DNA of 64,000 nt from Ornithodoros turicata (Eukaryota > Arthropoda > Arachnida > Ixodida > Argasidae), in the NCBI RefSeq assembly GCF_037126465.1, contig NC_088201.1:71136879-71200878 (forward strand). The letters run 5' to 3'. The position numbers and the translations under genes are program-made. Under the pieces are notes generated by a model. It saw only the letters and a program-made list of their open reading frames with translations, was not told where the DNA came from and did no database searches. Positions 45,436 through 55,489 of the stretch are shown one piece after another (the stretch's first letter is position 1; each line of letters opens with the position of its first letter).

Positions 45436-47391
45436 AGCGGTAACCGCATACAACGATTTCTCGACGGAAAAAACGGCCAACTTTCCCACAGGCACGACAC
45501 CTCGACAGAAAAACGGCGGGACGAACCGCATGCACAGATTTCCACTTCGGCGGACGGTGGCGCCCTAGCGGGCATTTCGTTAGGCCCTGTTAAATTTTGA
45601 CTTCAACTTAACCGATAAATACTTTGCTACACATAGAAAAGTTATAGTGGCACACAGAAGTTCTTGCGGTCAAAGCATATTCGCGAAGCAAGCGCTACAA
45701 TAGCGCCCTCAGACAGCAGCGGGGGGGCGACAGCATGCTTCCCAGTTGCCAGGTTGGTTATACGGGCATCCGAAATGTCCGCCACGTCCGCTCTCCGCTC
45801 GTGGAACGATAGTGCATGGAGCGGTTCTATTGGCTGCCGTCGAGTGGGCGCTTCCGCTCTTCAGCGGTAACCGCATACGACGAATTCTCGACGGAAAGCC
45901 GGCCACCGTCACCATTTTTCCGGTGAGCCGACGCGAGGAATGGGAACGTCACCGATTTCTCGACGACAGCGGTAGACAGAAAAATCTGGCGGGGAGCGGA
46001 AGCGGCCGCTCGGCGCCAGCCAATAGGACCGCTCCACGCGCTACCATTCCACGAACGGACATGGCGAGCATGCTGGCGCCCGCCGGCTGCTGCTTGAGGG
46101 CGCTTTTGTAACAGTTGCTTTGCGAATATGCTTTGACCGGAATAACTTCTTCTTTGTGCTACTATAACTTTTCTATGTGTAGCAAAATATTTAGCAGATA
46201 ATTTGAAGTCAATATTTAACACGGACTAACGAAACGCCCGCTCGTGCGCCACCGTGCGCCGCAGTGGAAATCTGTGCATGCGGTTCGCCCTGCCGTTTTT
46301 CTGTCGAGATGTCGTGCCGGTGAGAAAGTTGGCCGTTTTTTCGTCGAGAAATCGGTGTACGCGGTTACCGCTTTACGAGCTTCAAGCGGTAACCACGACG
46401 AATTATCGACAGAAAACCGGCCACCGTCACAGTTTTTCCAGTAAGCCGCCGCGAGCAATGGGAACGTCACCGGTTTCTCGACGACAGCGATGGACAGAAA
46501 AATCCGGCGAAGAGCGGAAGCGGCTCGACGGCAGCCAAAGACCGCTCCACGCGCTACCATTCCACGAGTGAACGTAACGGGCATTTTGGATGCCCGTGGT
46601 ATGACCAACCCGGGAACTGGGAAGCATGCTGTCGCCCGCCGGCTGCTGTCCGAGGGCGCTTTGTAGCGCTTGCTTTGCGAATATGCTTTGACCGCAAGAA
46701 CTTCTGTGTGCCACTATAACTTTTCTATGTGTAGCAACATATTTATCAGTGCATTTGAAGTCAATATTGAACACGGACTAACGAAACGCCCGCTAGGGCG
46801 CCACCGTCGTCCGTCGTCGAAATCTGTGCAAGCAGTTCGACCCGCCGTTTCTCCGTCGAGTGGTCGTGCCGGTGAGAAAGTTGGCCGTTTTTCTGTCGAG
46901 AAGTCGTCGTATGCGGTTACCGCTTCAGTTTCGGATGCCCGTATGACCAACCTGGGAAGCATGCTGTCGCCCGCCGGCAGCTGTCTGAGGGCACTGTTGT
47001 GGAGCTTGCTTTGCGAATATGCTTTGACCGCAAGAACTTCTGTGTGCCACTATAACTTTTCTATGTGTAGCAACATATTTATCAGTGCATTTGAAGTCAA
47101 TATTGAACACGGATTAACGAAACGCCCGCTAGGGAGCCACCGTCCGCCGCAGTGGAAATTTGTGCTTGCGGTTAGTCCCGCCGTTTCTCCGTCGAGTTGT
47201 CGTGCCGATGAGAAAGCTGGCCGTTTTTCCGTCGAGAAATCGTCGTATGCGGTTACCGCTTTCACCGGATTTTTCTGTCCACTGCTGTCGTCGGGAAATC
47301 GGTGAAGTGCCCATTGCTCGCGTCGGCACACTGGAAAAACGGTGACGATGGCCGGTTTTCCGTCGAGAATTCTTCGTATGCAGTTACCGCT
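45436..47391. mobile_element. Multi-unit foldback element with TAA target duplication (Harbinger-like)
   Basis: The outer ends AGCGGTAACCGCATAC... and ...GTATGCAGTTACCGCT are flanked by TAA (45433-45435 and 47392-47394). The ~38-bp terminal motif (AGCGGTAACCGCATACGACG ... CTCGACGG) occurs about seven times: forward at 45436, 45864 and 46387, and reversed near 46372, 46923, 47261 and 47391. Between the copies, a unit with CTATGTGTAGCAA(A/C)ATATTTA and CGAAACGCCCGCT recurs at about 45570-45660 (inverted), 46170-46240, 46725-46800 and 47065-47140. Long frames on both strands follow these repeats and are not real genes. Confidence 0.8.
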
Positions 47392-47394
47392 TAA

Positions 47395-48090
47395 AGGTGG
47401 CACGCTTTGGCGCCCGCCGTTTCCCAACACTGTTTGTTTTGTTGTTTCCTTGTACAAAAAAGGAGTAATTGAAGTCGTCTCCCGACGTATTCTGCTACTC
47501 CTAACATAACCCTGCCCCCACACAACACGCACGAACAAATAAGAATAGATAAACAACAGTACTACGGCACTACTTCTCAAGTTATCTGCTCGTTTCCTAG
47601 AATTCTCGGCCCCACGCACCTTACGTTCCTCATTTTTGGTTCAACATGTCTGCATTTCCCGTCTCTGCGACCTCTATACTTTCCCCATGGAGGAAATAAT
47701 GAGAGGAGGGGGTCCTGTCCCACCGAAGAGCGTAGCTGGAATTGGGGGCCAGCCATGTGACGTCGCTGCTGGCCTTCCGGTTTCGGTTTTACAGTTGCCT
47801 GTACTACATAGTTTCAGAATTAATGATGAGGTGTGATCGCAGCGTGTCAAGGTGGCCGCCAGCGTGCGCAGAGCCTCCTTATTGGCGTTCTCAGGTAACG
47901 TGACCCTCACAGTGCTCTTAGCAAGCTAAGGCACAGCTCATACGCCACTTGCACCACACTTTCCTCTTCTCTCAAATACCCATAGGACGCCTCCTTTTCT
48001 TCCTTCGTCCATGACTTTCGCCTTCCGCGGCGTCTGTGGTGCCAGACCACGTGGACCACATCATGCGAGACGCGCTGTGCAGACACTGAG
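47395..48090. other. No recognisable gene
   Basis: Short open frames only; no repeats were detected. Confidence 0.4.
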
Positions 48091-48091
48091 C

Positions 48092-48163
48092 TAGTGATGG
48101 GCGATACTACGATTGTTTTTGACTATCGATTGTCCAACTATCTATAGTGAACCGGATAAAATA
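48092..48163. repeat. hAT-like terminus with TATCGAT words
   Basis: TAGTGATGGGCGATACTACG begins at 48092 and is followed by ACTATCGATTG and AACTATCTATAG. The same terminus, inverted, ends at 51589. The flanking 8-mers do not match, so I cannot call one element between them. Similar words at about 48935-48990 may be its continuation after the MITE at 48164-48840. Confidence 0.5.
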
Positions 48164-48840
48164 CAGGGTCTTACCCTATAAAAGTCTACCCGCGTCGGCA
48201 TGCCGTGCTCGTCAATTACTCAATGCACGTGGCGCATTGTGTTGCCTACGTATAAAACTTATAAGGACATTCAATCACGGTAAATTTCAAAGTGATTGAG
48301 TACCACAACGCAAAGTTATAGCTCAAAACGTGCGATCCCGTAGTCAAAACAACCAAGATGGCGGTGTTGCGAAGCGCAGTTCTGAAGCAGGTCCCCAGAC
48401 GGCGACGCGTCGCTTTGCAGGCGGAGATATCTCCGGTGGTAATGTTATTTCAGTATAAGCAGACAATATCCCTTTTGGTTGTCGTCTGCTAATTACGTCG
48501 GCAATTTCGTTCTTCACGTTGCTCACTTCGAAAGCACAATACCAGAGTTACACGAAAGCGAAATGAAAACCACAGTTCCATCCTGCTGGCAGGATATGCG
48601 ACACGTCGCCGCCTGGGAAGCAGCATGTCAACTGCTTTTTGCAACACCGCCATCTTGATTGTTTTGACTACGGGAATTGCACGTTTTGCGTTATAACTGC
48701 GCGCTGCGGTGCTCAATCACTTTGAAATTTACCATGATTGAATGTCCTTATGAGCTTTGTATGTTGACCGCACAATGTGCCCCCTGCATTCACTAATTGC
48801 CGAGCACGGTATGCCGGCACGGGTAGACTTGTAGACCCTG
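48164..48840. mobile_element. Tc1-type MITE with ~260-bp inverted arms
   Basis: The ends TA|CAGGGTC ... GACCCTG|TA are at 48162 and 48842. The arms 48164-48425 and 48590-48840 are inverted homologues sharing TAAGGACATTCAATCA(C/T)GGT and CAAGATGGCGGTGTTGC. The centre (48426-48589) differs. It probably inserted into the TATCGAT-word element around it. Confidence 0.8.
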
Positions 48841-49030
48841 TAGAATAGAATAGAAGTAGAAAGAAAAATATGGAAACGGAGGTCGCATTGGCACGACCAG
48901 CTGTTCCAGATGTTCCAGCGAGTGAACCGTAATTTCGGTAGTATCGCAATAGTTTTTCAGACTATCTATGGTATCGCGACATATATAGGTGGTGCACTTC
49001 ACCGAGCTTCACGTGCCAATCCAGCACACC

Positions 49031-50270
49031 TTCTGAATCCGCGTTTCGCTTCTGCAAACTGTAAATATTTTATTCAATCCGAAATGAAAGTTTAGTTTTG
49101 CTCCTGCGAACCGTCAAGAGTTTCTTCATTCTGAATTTAAAACTTGAGCAGGTTTCTTTTGAAAACGAAACTTTTTGAATTCGCGTTTCGCTTCTGCAAA
49201 TTATCCATATTTTATTCACTCCTAACTTATAATTTCAGCATGTTTCTTTTGAAAGTGAAACCTTCTGAATTCGCGTTTCGCTCCAGCAAACTATCAATAG
49301 TTCGCTCACTGAGAATTTAAAATTTGAGCAGGTTTCTTTTGAAAACGAAACTTTCTGCATTCGCGTTTTGCTCCTGCAAACTCTGAATATAGTTTGTTGA
49401 CTACGAATTTAATGTTGAATTCCAATGGCAGATTCGGAGCGCTTCCGCAGCAACTTTTGCTGCTCCGCCGGGAGCAAGTCTGTTCTATTGGCAGATTGGG
49501 AACAGTTCCGGAGTCTTCCAATGGGAGCTTTGAAGCGGCCTTCAAGCCAAGGTCGCTCCAAGGAGCAACCCAGACTGCTCCGCCAAAATAGGCAGATTCA
49601 ACCGGAACTCTCCGTGACGTATGACTTGTCCCTCGCGCTTTCTATTTCCTGTCTCTTCTTCGCTAACATGGCCGCTTCGCAATGCGTCTCCGCCGTGACT
49701 GGTATTTCGCGTCGTTCGTTGGCGATTTTGCTTCTTGAAGAAAGCGATGGGTCAGAGATTAGCAGGGCAACGTTGGGAGATTAGGAGAACCTTCAGGTTG
49801 CAAAACATGGGGTTCTAGTGGAACATGACTACCTTCTTCTTCTTCTTCCTCCGCCTCTGTCATCCACCAAGGAGGATTGGCCAGGACTAAACTTCAATGG
49901 TAGAAGTGGCAAGGGTGCAGGCGAGCTGGTACATTGTAAAACGACGAGTGCCTCAGGTTTTATCGTCGTTTTACTAAACTCCAAGTTGGGCGCAAGTGTT
50001 CCAGTCGCAGATTCAGATCACTTGCTCTAGGCCAGATCAAGTCGCTCCATTGCGGAGTCTGCTACTTGCTCCAACTCTGTCATTGGAATTAAACATAAAA
50101 ATTTACTCATGTTTCTTTCAGAAACGAAACTGTCTGAATTCGCGTTTCACCCATGCAAATTATCGTTTAGGCACTCGCAATTTAAAAGTTGAACATGTTT
50201 CCGTCGGAAACAAAACCTTCTGAATTCTCGTTTTTCGTATGCAGTTCGATTATCACGTTTCGCTTGTGAC
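49031..50270. repeat. ~90-bp tandem repeat array, interrupted
   Basis: Units share TTCTGAATTCGCGTTTCGCT, a CTGCAAA segment and GAGCAGGTTTCTTTTGAAAA. Starts are near 49031, 49082, 49172, 49262 and 49352 on the left and 50130 and 50219 on the right, at about 90-bp spacing. The array is split by the TIR element at 49422-50086. Confidence 0.8.
49422..50086. mobile_element. TIR element with GGAGC-type words, inserted in the tandem array
   Basis: The left end CCAATGGCAGATTCGGAGC pairs with the right end, reverse complement CCAATGACAGAGTTGGAGC. GCTCC/GGAGC words are scattered inside both ends (49437-49580 and 50030-50075). The target duplication is unclear. It resembles the word-iterated hAT-like elements, but I leave the class open. 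Confidence 0.65.
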
Positions 50271-50709
50271 TGATAGTTACCTCTCGATAAAAAGAAAAAG
50301 ATCACGGGAAATAAAATATGAAGCTCGTGAAATGTGAAATATCGGAGTATAAATCTACACTGCTATAAATCGGGTATTTTCGAGGAGGAATTAGTGGTTC
50401 TTAATTGTCACACACCCGTGTTACCGTGACAATAATATAAATTACTGATAGTTCGACAGCGCATGCGACTGCTCTGATTCATGTTAACGATACGCATAGC
50501 GCACAACAATCTATGAAATCTCTTTTTCTGCTTTGTTGGTTTAACCAGAACAGAGGTTCCAGTCCCTATTTCGATACAGCTCCTCTGTTTTATGTAATCG
50601 CTTTTTGTTTTTCATGCTAACGGTTCGTAACTTTTCAAAAATATCAATCCTGTGCAACTATAAATAAGGGTATTTGATAAGGATTGATAATACACCTGGG
50701 AGCAGTGAC
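50271..50709. other. No recognisable gene
   Basis: A/T-rich sequence with no motif or repeat noticed. Confidence 0.4.
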
Positions 50710-50956
50710 CAGTGGCGTCAGTAGGGGGGTGCAGGAGGTGCGGTCCGGGTGACGCGAGCGCCAGTACCTCTCTTTTTCTTCAGCGACACGAAGAGCGCCC
50801 TGCGAGCTCGTGATTTTTTCTCTGTCTCTTTCTCTCTTTTTTCTCTCTTATTTATCGTGTACGGTCTGGTATGGCAAGGAATCTATTACTCGAGGGGGGG
50901 GGGGGTGACACAAATGGCTCCCGCACAGGATGACGCGTACCCTAGTGACGCCACTA
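50710..50956. mobile_element. Short hAT-like MITE (CAGTGGCGTCA ends)
   Basis: The left end CAGTGGCGTCAGTAGGG pairs with the right end, reverse complement TAGTGGCGTCACTAGGG. The flanking 8-mers GCAGTGAC (50702-50709) and GCAGCGAC (50957-50964) differ at one base. The interior holds a T/C-rich stretch and a poly-G run (50886-50897). Confidence 0.75.
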
Positions 50957-51001
50957 GCAGCGACTTCTACGCGTACATTTTTGAAGCAAGCGGGTGTGGA
51001 C

Positions 51002-51462
51002 CAAGATTGCGGAGTTGCCACTCCGGAGTTGGAATGATTCCGGAATCATTCCAGATTTAGCAGAGCCCGGAATGGAATTAGAGTGGAAACTGTCCTAGGA
51101 GTGGGAATGGAATGGTCTGGGTGCCCCGGTGGCAGTTTTGGTTTCAACGTGATGGTTTTTGCCCTCGCACCCTTTGCACCGCACCTGCACACGGCCAAGA
51201 GTGAAATAACCCTGTCTTTGTGCTTTTTCCGTGCTTGGTAATGTCAATCTCCTCTGGCACTACTGGACTTGCCAGTATAGTTACCGGTCCTTTTCTTTTA
51301 TTGAGGGAATAACGGAATGGAATTGAGTTGCCAAGCCATTTCAGGAGTAGGAACTGACCATACCTTTTCATTCCGAGGAATTGAAAGGAATGGAATTATC
51401 GCATATCTCCATTCCTGGGAATGGAATTGGAATGGAATGGGAGACCTCATTTCGCAACCCTG
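51002..51462. mobile_element. hAT-like MITE with GGAATGG-iterated ends, copy 1
   Basis: The left end CAAGATTGCGGAGTTG pairs with the right end, reverse complement CAGGGTTGCGAAATGAGG. Both are flanked by a perfect 8-bp duplication GTGTGGAC (50994-51001 and 51463-51470). GGAATGGAATT words fill both ends. The right 250 bp recur at 55188-55437. Confidence 0.85.
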
Positions 51463-51479
51463 GTGTGGACTGTGTCAAG

Positions 51480-51589
51480 CTTACTATCGATAGCTGAAAC
51501 TATCGATAGTTTTGAGCAAAACTATCGACAGTCAAATGAGTAGTCATCTCAACCATCGATAGTGTTTGGACGACTATCGCCCATCACTA
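51480..51589. repeat. hAT-like terminus with TATCGATAG words (right end)
   Basis: Several CTATCGATAG/ACTATCGACAG words lead to CGACTATCGCCCATCACTA, the inverted form of the terminus at 48092. Confidence 0.55.
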
Positions 51590-51739
51590 CGAACACCCGT
51601 CGCAGCCGAGGCGGCGGCAGCGCCGCGATGTGCGAGGGCGAAAGGGCGTGTCGAGAATGAGGGGACCATTCTCCGCCTCAGGCTACTACCAAACGTGACG
51701 CGACATGGCTTTACCGACGCCTGAGAAGCGCATTGAAGA

Positions 51740-52089
51740 AATGCTATCGCATTTAATAACGGCACTGTTTTCTATGCAGGACACACGAACCCTTGCTTCG
51801 ACTGCAGCACATAGAAAAAGACATGAACACGAAAAATCTTGTTTATTTTTCGACATGGACGTTTCTCACGTGTCAACGGGCGGGTACAGAAATCATCTCA
51901 CCAACAGTGGCGCGTCCGGCCATTGGCGTTCATTCAGCTCTCCCTGTATTTACACTAGATAAACGGCGAGCCTATCCTGCCATCACCCCCCCCCCCCTCA
52001 CACTAGATAAACTAGACATCAGGTAGAAAAACAGCGTGATACAACAACGTCTCAATCACCACAACCAGATGAACTGTCATGTGTCTCAC
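51740..52089 (-). repeat. Paralogous intron segment of lipocalin B
   Basis: Downstream (minus-strand sense) of the 84-nt exon, this region aligns by eye with 24039-24310, the same part of gene A's intron. Shared words include GTAAATACAGG, GTTGGTGAGA, GAGAAACGTCC and TCCTGCATA. A poly-C tract at about 51986-51997 is specific to this copy. Confidence 0.75.
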
Positions 52090-52173
52090 CATTCAGTTGA
52101 GGAGCTGGAGCTAGCACACATTTCCCGCAGTTGACGAACAACACCGGGAAATCCACGTAACCGAGGCCGGAGT
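52090..52173 (-). CDS. Lipocalin-like gene B, internal exon (84 nt)
   Basis: Bounded on the minus strand by the acceptor CTTCTTTTTGCAG and the donor GTGAGA. It encodes SGLGYVDFPVLFVNCGKCVL followed by APAPQLN, phase 1-1, matching exon 23955-24038 in length, phase and most residues. Joining it to 42500-42642 gives a continuous frame ...PQLNG-TGCFLLV..., which resembles the last barrel strands of tick lipocalins. Upstream exons would lie above 52200. A weak candidate at about 53570-53440 is discussed among the rejected items. Confidence 0.65.
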
Positions 52174-52706
52174 CTGCAAAAAGAAGAATGAAAGGACCAC
52201 AACCGCAGCATTTGTTCAGGTCAGTCGCGTGTGCATGCACGGTGGTGTTGAATTTGCGAAAAAGAAGCACACGAAGATTTTTGTTAAAGGAAAACATCTA
52301 TTTCACAATCACAAGGCCAACATGGCGTTGCGACGATAACAGAATATTTTTTCGGTGAGCAGATGATGACGATGAAAAGAAAAAATAGGGACAAAAGTAA
52401 CGGCAAAAACGAAAGGAAAAATAAGTTAAGGTAGAAATCGCTGTGCAGATTGTCAATGCAGTGCGATAGCATTCATGAGAGCGCTGGCATTCTCCAACCA
52501 GGAACAGTAGACACCCGAGGAGTCTGAACGTACTTGACAACCACAAGCTTGTTCATGCCCCTGACGAAGACAAAATCTATAACTATTTCCGTACACATTG
52601 TGGGAATTTCATCGTCACTGGCTAGATGCAAAACGATGACTTCCTTTATAAAGCCCGCGAACGAGTTGTTCTGGGGCTTCTTAATGCCTGTATTGAAGTC
52701 TCGCTC
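52174..52706. other. Upstream intron of lipocalin B, nothing recognised
   Basis: No additional splice-bounded coding block with lipocalin features was seen. CAGTGCGATAGCATTCATGA at about 52457 is a short word reminiscent of others near 20913 and 60967. Confidence 0.35.
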
Positions 52707-54713
52707 TTATGAAAATGGCCTGTAGACCAGATATATAATACCTATAGACTTCAATATAATTGTATATCAACTCTATGTCTATAGCCAAAAGCGAATACAA
52801 TTTTTATACAAAAGTCTTCATGCAGGGTGAACACAAAATTGACATAGAGATGCTATAAAAGAAATGTATACTAACCGTATAGAAAGGTCTTGAGGCAAGC
52901 CGAATACAGAAGTGAGATAGGCACCGTAAAGAAGAATTGTATATGAAGGATATAAAAACGTGTTTACACACATGGAATACGAGATAGATATAGTTATTGT
53001 AAAGTTCACCAGTATTTAAATAAATACCAGTAAGTAAAATACCAGTATTTAAGAGTGTATGTGTATTCAACAGTAAAGTAGTCGTGAGTTGCAGTTCGTC
53101 CTGTTTTGTGTGTGCCTTTTGTCTGTGTTTGTGGCTGCGGCGGTGTGAACTTGTCATGTACCGACCTCCCCAACTTCGGACCCTCAGTTGTTGTAAAGAT
53201 TAAACGTATACACATGGTATACAAAAGTCTTACTCAGCATTTCTAATCCAGAATTTTATTCGAAACATTGTGCAAGTTGCATGTTCAAAGTAATAGAATT
53301 GGAGAAAAGTTTTACCGCCTGATATATTAAAAAAGGCGATGACACTGCGGAATTGCAGCGCTCAATGAGTAATAAACTGTGACATGAACGCATATATTCT
53401 CGTTGCTCCAATCAGCTGTTCCATATACGATGCCTACAGACTGGGCATGCAAACATGTTTTCTTCGAAGTTAATAGCAATACATTTGCATGAGGTGTCAT
53501 TCCAGTTGATTATGTCCACATTTCCGACCTCATTGTGAGGAATGTGAGCTCTCTGCGACAACGAGCATAAGAGTCTGTCATATTCAGGGAAGTGTAGAAC
53601 AGTCCGAACAATATAACGCAATTCATTGCATTGGAATCACAATCTACAATATCAATAACATCACCGTTCCATCGCGCTTCTCCAGCAAGCCGCTATTTGC
53701 AAAGTTGCCACAGTGACCCAAAAAAAGGCGCGACGGCGGCGGACGCCACGCTAGGCATAAGATTCTGTTCTGTAATTGGGAGTTACTGCCAGTATTTTAA
53801 ATTTCGAAAATCATTATCAAAAGTCCTATCTTGTGTTTGAATTTCATTAGTTACTAGGTCATGCTTTCTAGATGCACAACGTATAGTAGCGAGTAGTGAG
53901 TCGGACGTCTCTTTCGCCTTTTCACTTTCGCCCCGGTGGTTCGGCCGGTTGAGCCAGTATGAGTCACGGTTATGAGCAAAAAGGACGCCGCGTTTGAACT
54001 GAGACGATTGGAAGTTTCAGCGGTTGAACTGGGCACGGGGTGCCGCGGCCGTCAGAGCTGTCTGAGCGGTGATCGGTTTATATCCTTGTCAGTAGTGTGG
54101 GATGCATATGTGGGATGTGCACCCGGTTCACAAACTACAAGACGACCGCGCAAAGACGATGAGTGGGGGCAACCGGACAGGATTAGCTCGAGATTTGTTG
54201 TGGTTGATTTGTCACTGAAGAGGAGTTTGTGGGCAAGCCCATCACTGGAAACCCAAGCAACGCACATAAAGATGCGCCTCCAAAAGAAAAGGTAGACCCT
54301 GTCCGCATGCGAGCAATTTTTGGTAAGCACTAATTTGACTATTGTGTTTTGCATAGACATATATTACCATTGCGATTACAGATTAGTGCCGCGCAGCGTG
54401 CCCCGGTACAGAGTTTTCGAAAATCAAGCAGAGCGTTCGGAGATTCCTCCAACGATTGTAAGACATGCCGGGCAAGAGTGTGCACAGAACTACTGTGCTT
54501 TGTACTTAAGTACACTGTGTATACACATAATAAACTCATCGTGAAAAGCCTTTTGTATACACTGTTTTCTCTACACTTTGTATAACAAAAGCCTTATACA
54601 CTGGATATACAGATGTCCAAAAAAGGTGTTTCAATTGTATACGCAAAATGTATACAGTGTATATAGTAGAATTTTATACACTTGTATAAAATGTTCATAG
54701 CCTATTTTCATTA
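52707..54713. mobile_element. ~2-kb TIR element with TATAC-rich ends and a BEN-like exon
   Basis: The left end TTATGAAAATGGCCTGTAGACC (52707) resembles, inverted, the right end TAATGAAAATAGGCTATGAAC (54713 inward). Both ends are rich in GTATAC/TATACA words (52720-52830, 54540-54690). The element sits directly against the LINE fragment at 54717. The target duplication could not be read. Confidence 0.5.
54195..54314 (+). pseudogene. BEN-domain-like exon fragment
   Basis: One frame reads a stop, then VTEEEFVGKPITGNPSNAHK followed by DAPPKEKVDPVRMRAIF, and ends at a plausible donor TTTG|GTAAGC (54315). The GKxxTGxxSN...P...DPxxxxAI layout resembles the start of BEN domains, which bind DNA or protein in regulators and in some mobile elements. 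It lies inside the 52707-54713 element. The in-frame stop near 54208 and the short length make it a low-confidence remnant. Confidence 0.3.
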
Positions 54714-54716
54714 GGG

Positions 54717-55180
54717 CCATGACTTCTCCATGTTGTTGTTCCCATGACAATGACAAGGACTCGGACCTGCGCTGGGCTCGCCACATTAAGCACCTTGAAA
54801 CCAAAGTGCAGCGATGGCTCCCTGCAATTCAACATCTCTCTGGCCCAGGATGAGGCTGTGATCCGCGCTCCCTTCTAGCAGTTCACACAGCTTTGGTGAG
54901 AGTGACTGTGCTTTACAGCCTTCCAATCCTGCACAAGATTTCCACAACATCATTGAATACCCTTCGGAGACTGTTTGCTCGAAGCCGTCGTCGCTCCCTT
55001 GAAGTTCCAAGAGCGGCCGAAACTCGGCAAGTCCTGGCTGAAGCTGCTGAACTCTCCCTTGGGGTTCTACGTGGACATGAAAAGGCTCGGCACTTCCTCC
55101 TTTTGCGTGCGCACATTCCCCGTCACCCGCTCCCCAGGACAATTCGTTACCGCCCAGAAAGAGACTGCTATCGAGTAGCG
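54717..55180 (+). pseudogene. I-like LINE, RT C-terminal fragment
   Basis: The frame reads DLRWARHIKHLETKVQRWLP near 54764, then VLYSLPILHKISTTSLNTLR, RSLEVPRAAETRQVLAEAAE and HFLLLRAHIPRHPL. This lines up with the homologous segment of the LINE at 8955-12600 (LRYSLPILHGLS..., EARETPAGVLRDVET). It is probably the same insertion as 56179-57045, split by the MITE copy at 55188 and the opposite-strand LINE at 55490. Confidence 0.7.
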
Positions 55181-55187
55181 CAGAGGA

Positions 55188-55437
55188 CTTGTGCTTTTTC
55201 CGTGCTGGGTAATGTCAATCTCCTCTATACTACTGCTGGGCTAGCTAGTACGGTTACCGCTCCTAATTCTTTTATTTGTGGAATTAAAGGAATGGAATGG
55301 GGTTGCCAAGCCATTGTAGGAGTGGGAATTGACCATACGTTTTCATTCCGAGGAATTGAAAGGAATGGAATTATCACAAATCTTCATTCCTTGGAATGAA
55401 ATTGGAATGGAATGGGTGACCCCATTCCGCAACCCTG
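55188..55437. mobile_element. hAT-like MITE with GGAATGG words, copy 2 (truncated)
   Basis: It matches 51212-51462 in the same orientation (TTGTGCTTTTTCCGTGCT..., TTTTCATTCCGAGGAATTGA, GCAACCCTG at the end). The left end is missing, so no target duplication is visible. Confidence 0.8.
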
Positions 55438-55489
55438 CTTCAGACACACACATAAATGGGATGATGATGTGGTGGGTCATTCCCCGTTG

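Noticed and set aside
45746..47305. Several 100-210-residue open frames on both strands
   Set aside because: They follow the internal repeats of the foldback element and occur in parallel on both strands. They are composition artefacts.
53440..53570. Upstream lipocalin B exon (minus strand, containing INWNDTSCKCIAINFEENM)
   Set aside because: The WND-SC pattern and a TTGTCGCAG acceptor are tempting. The donor is poor, it lies inside the putative 52707-54713 TIR element, and gene A shows no counterpart.
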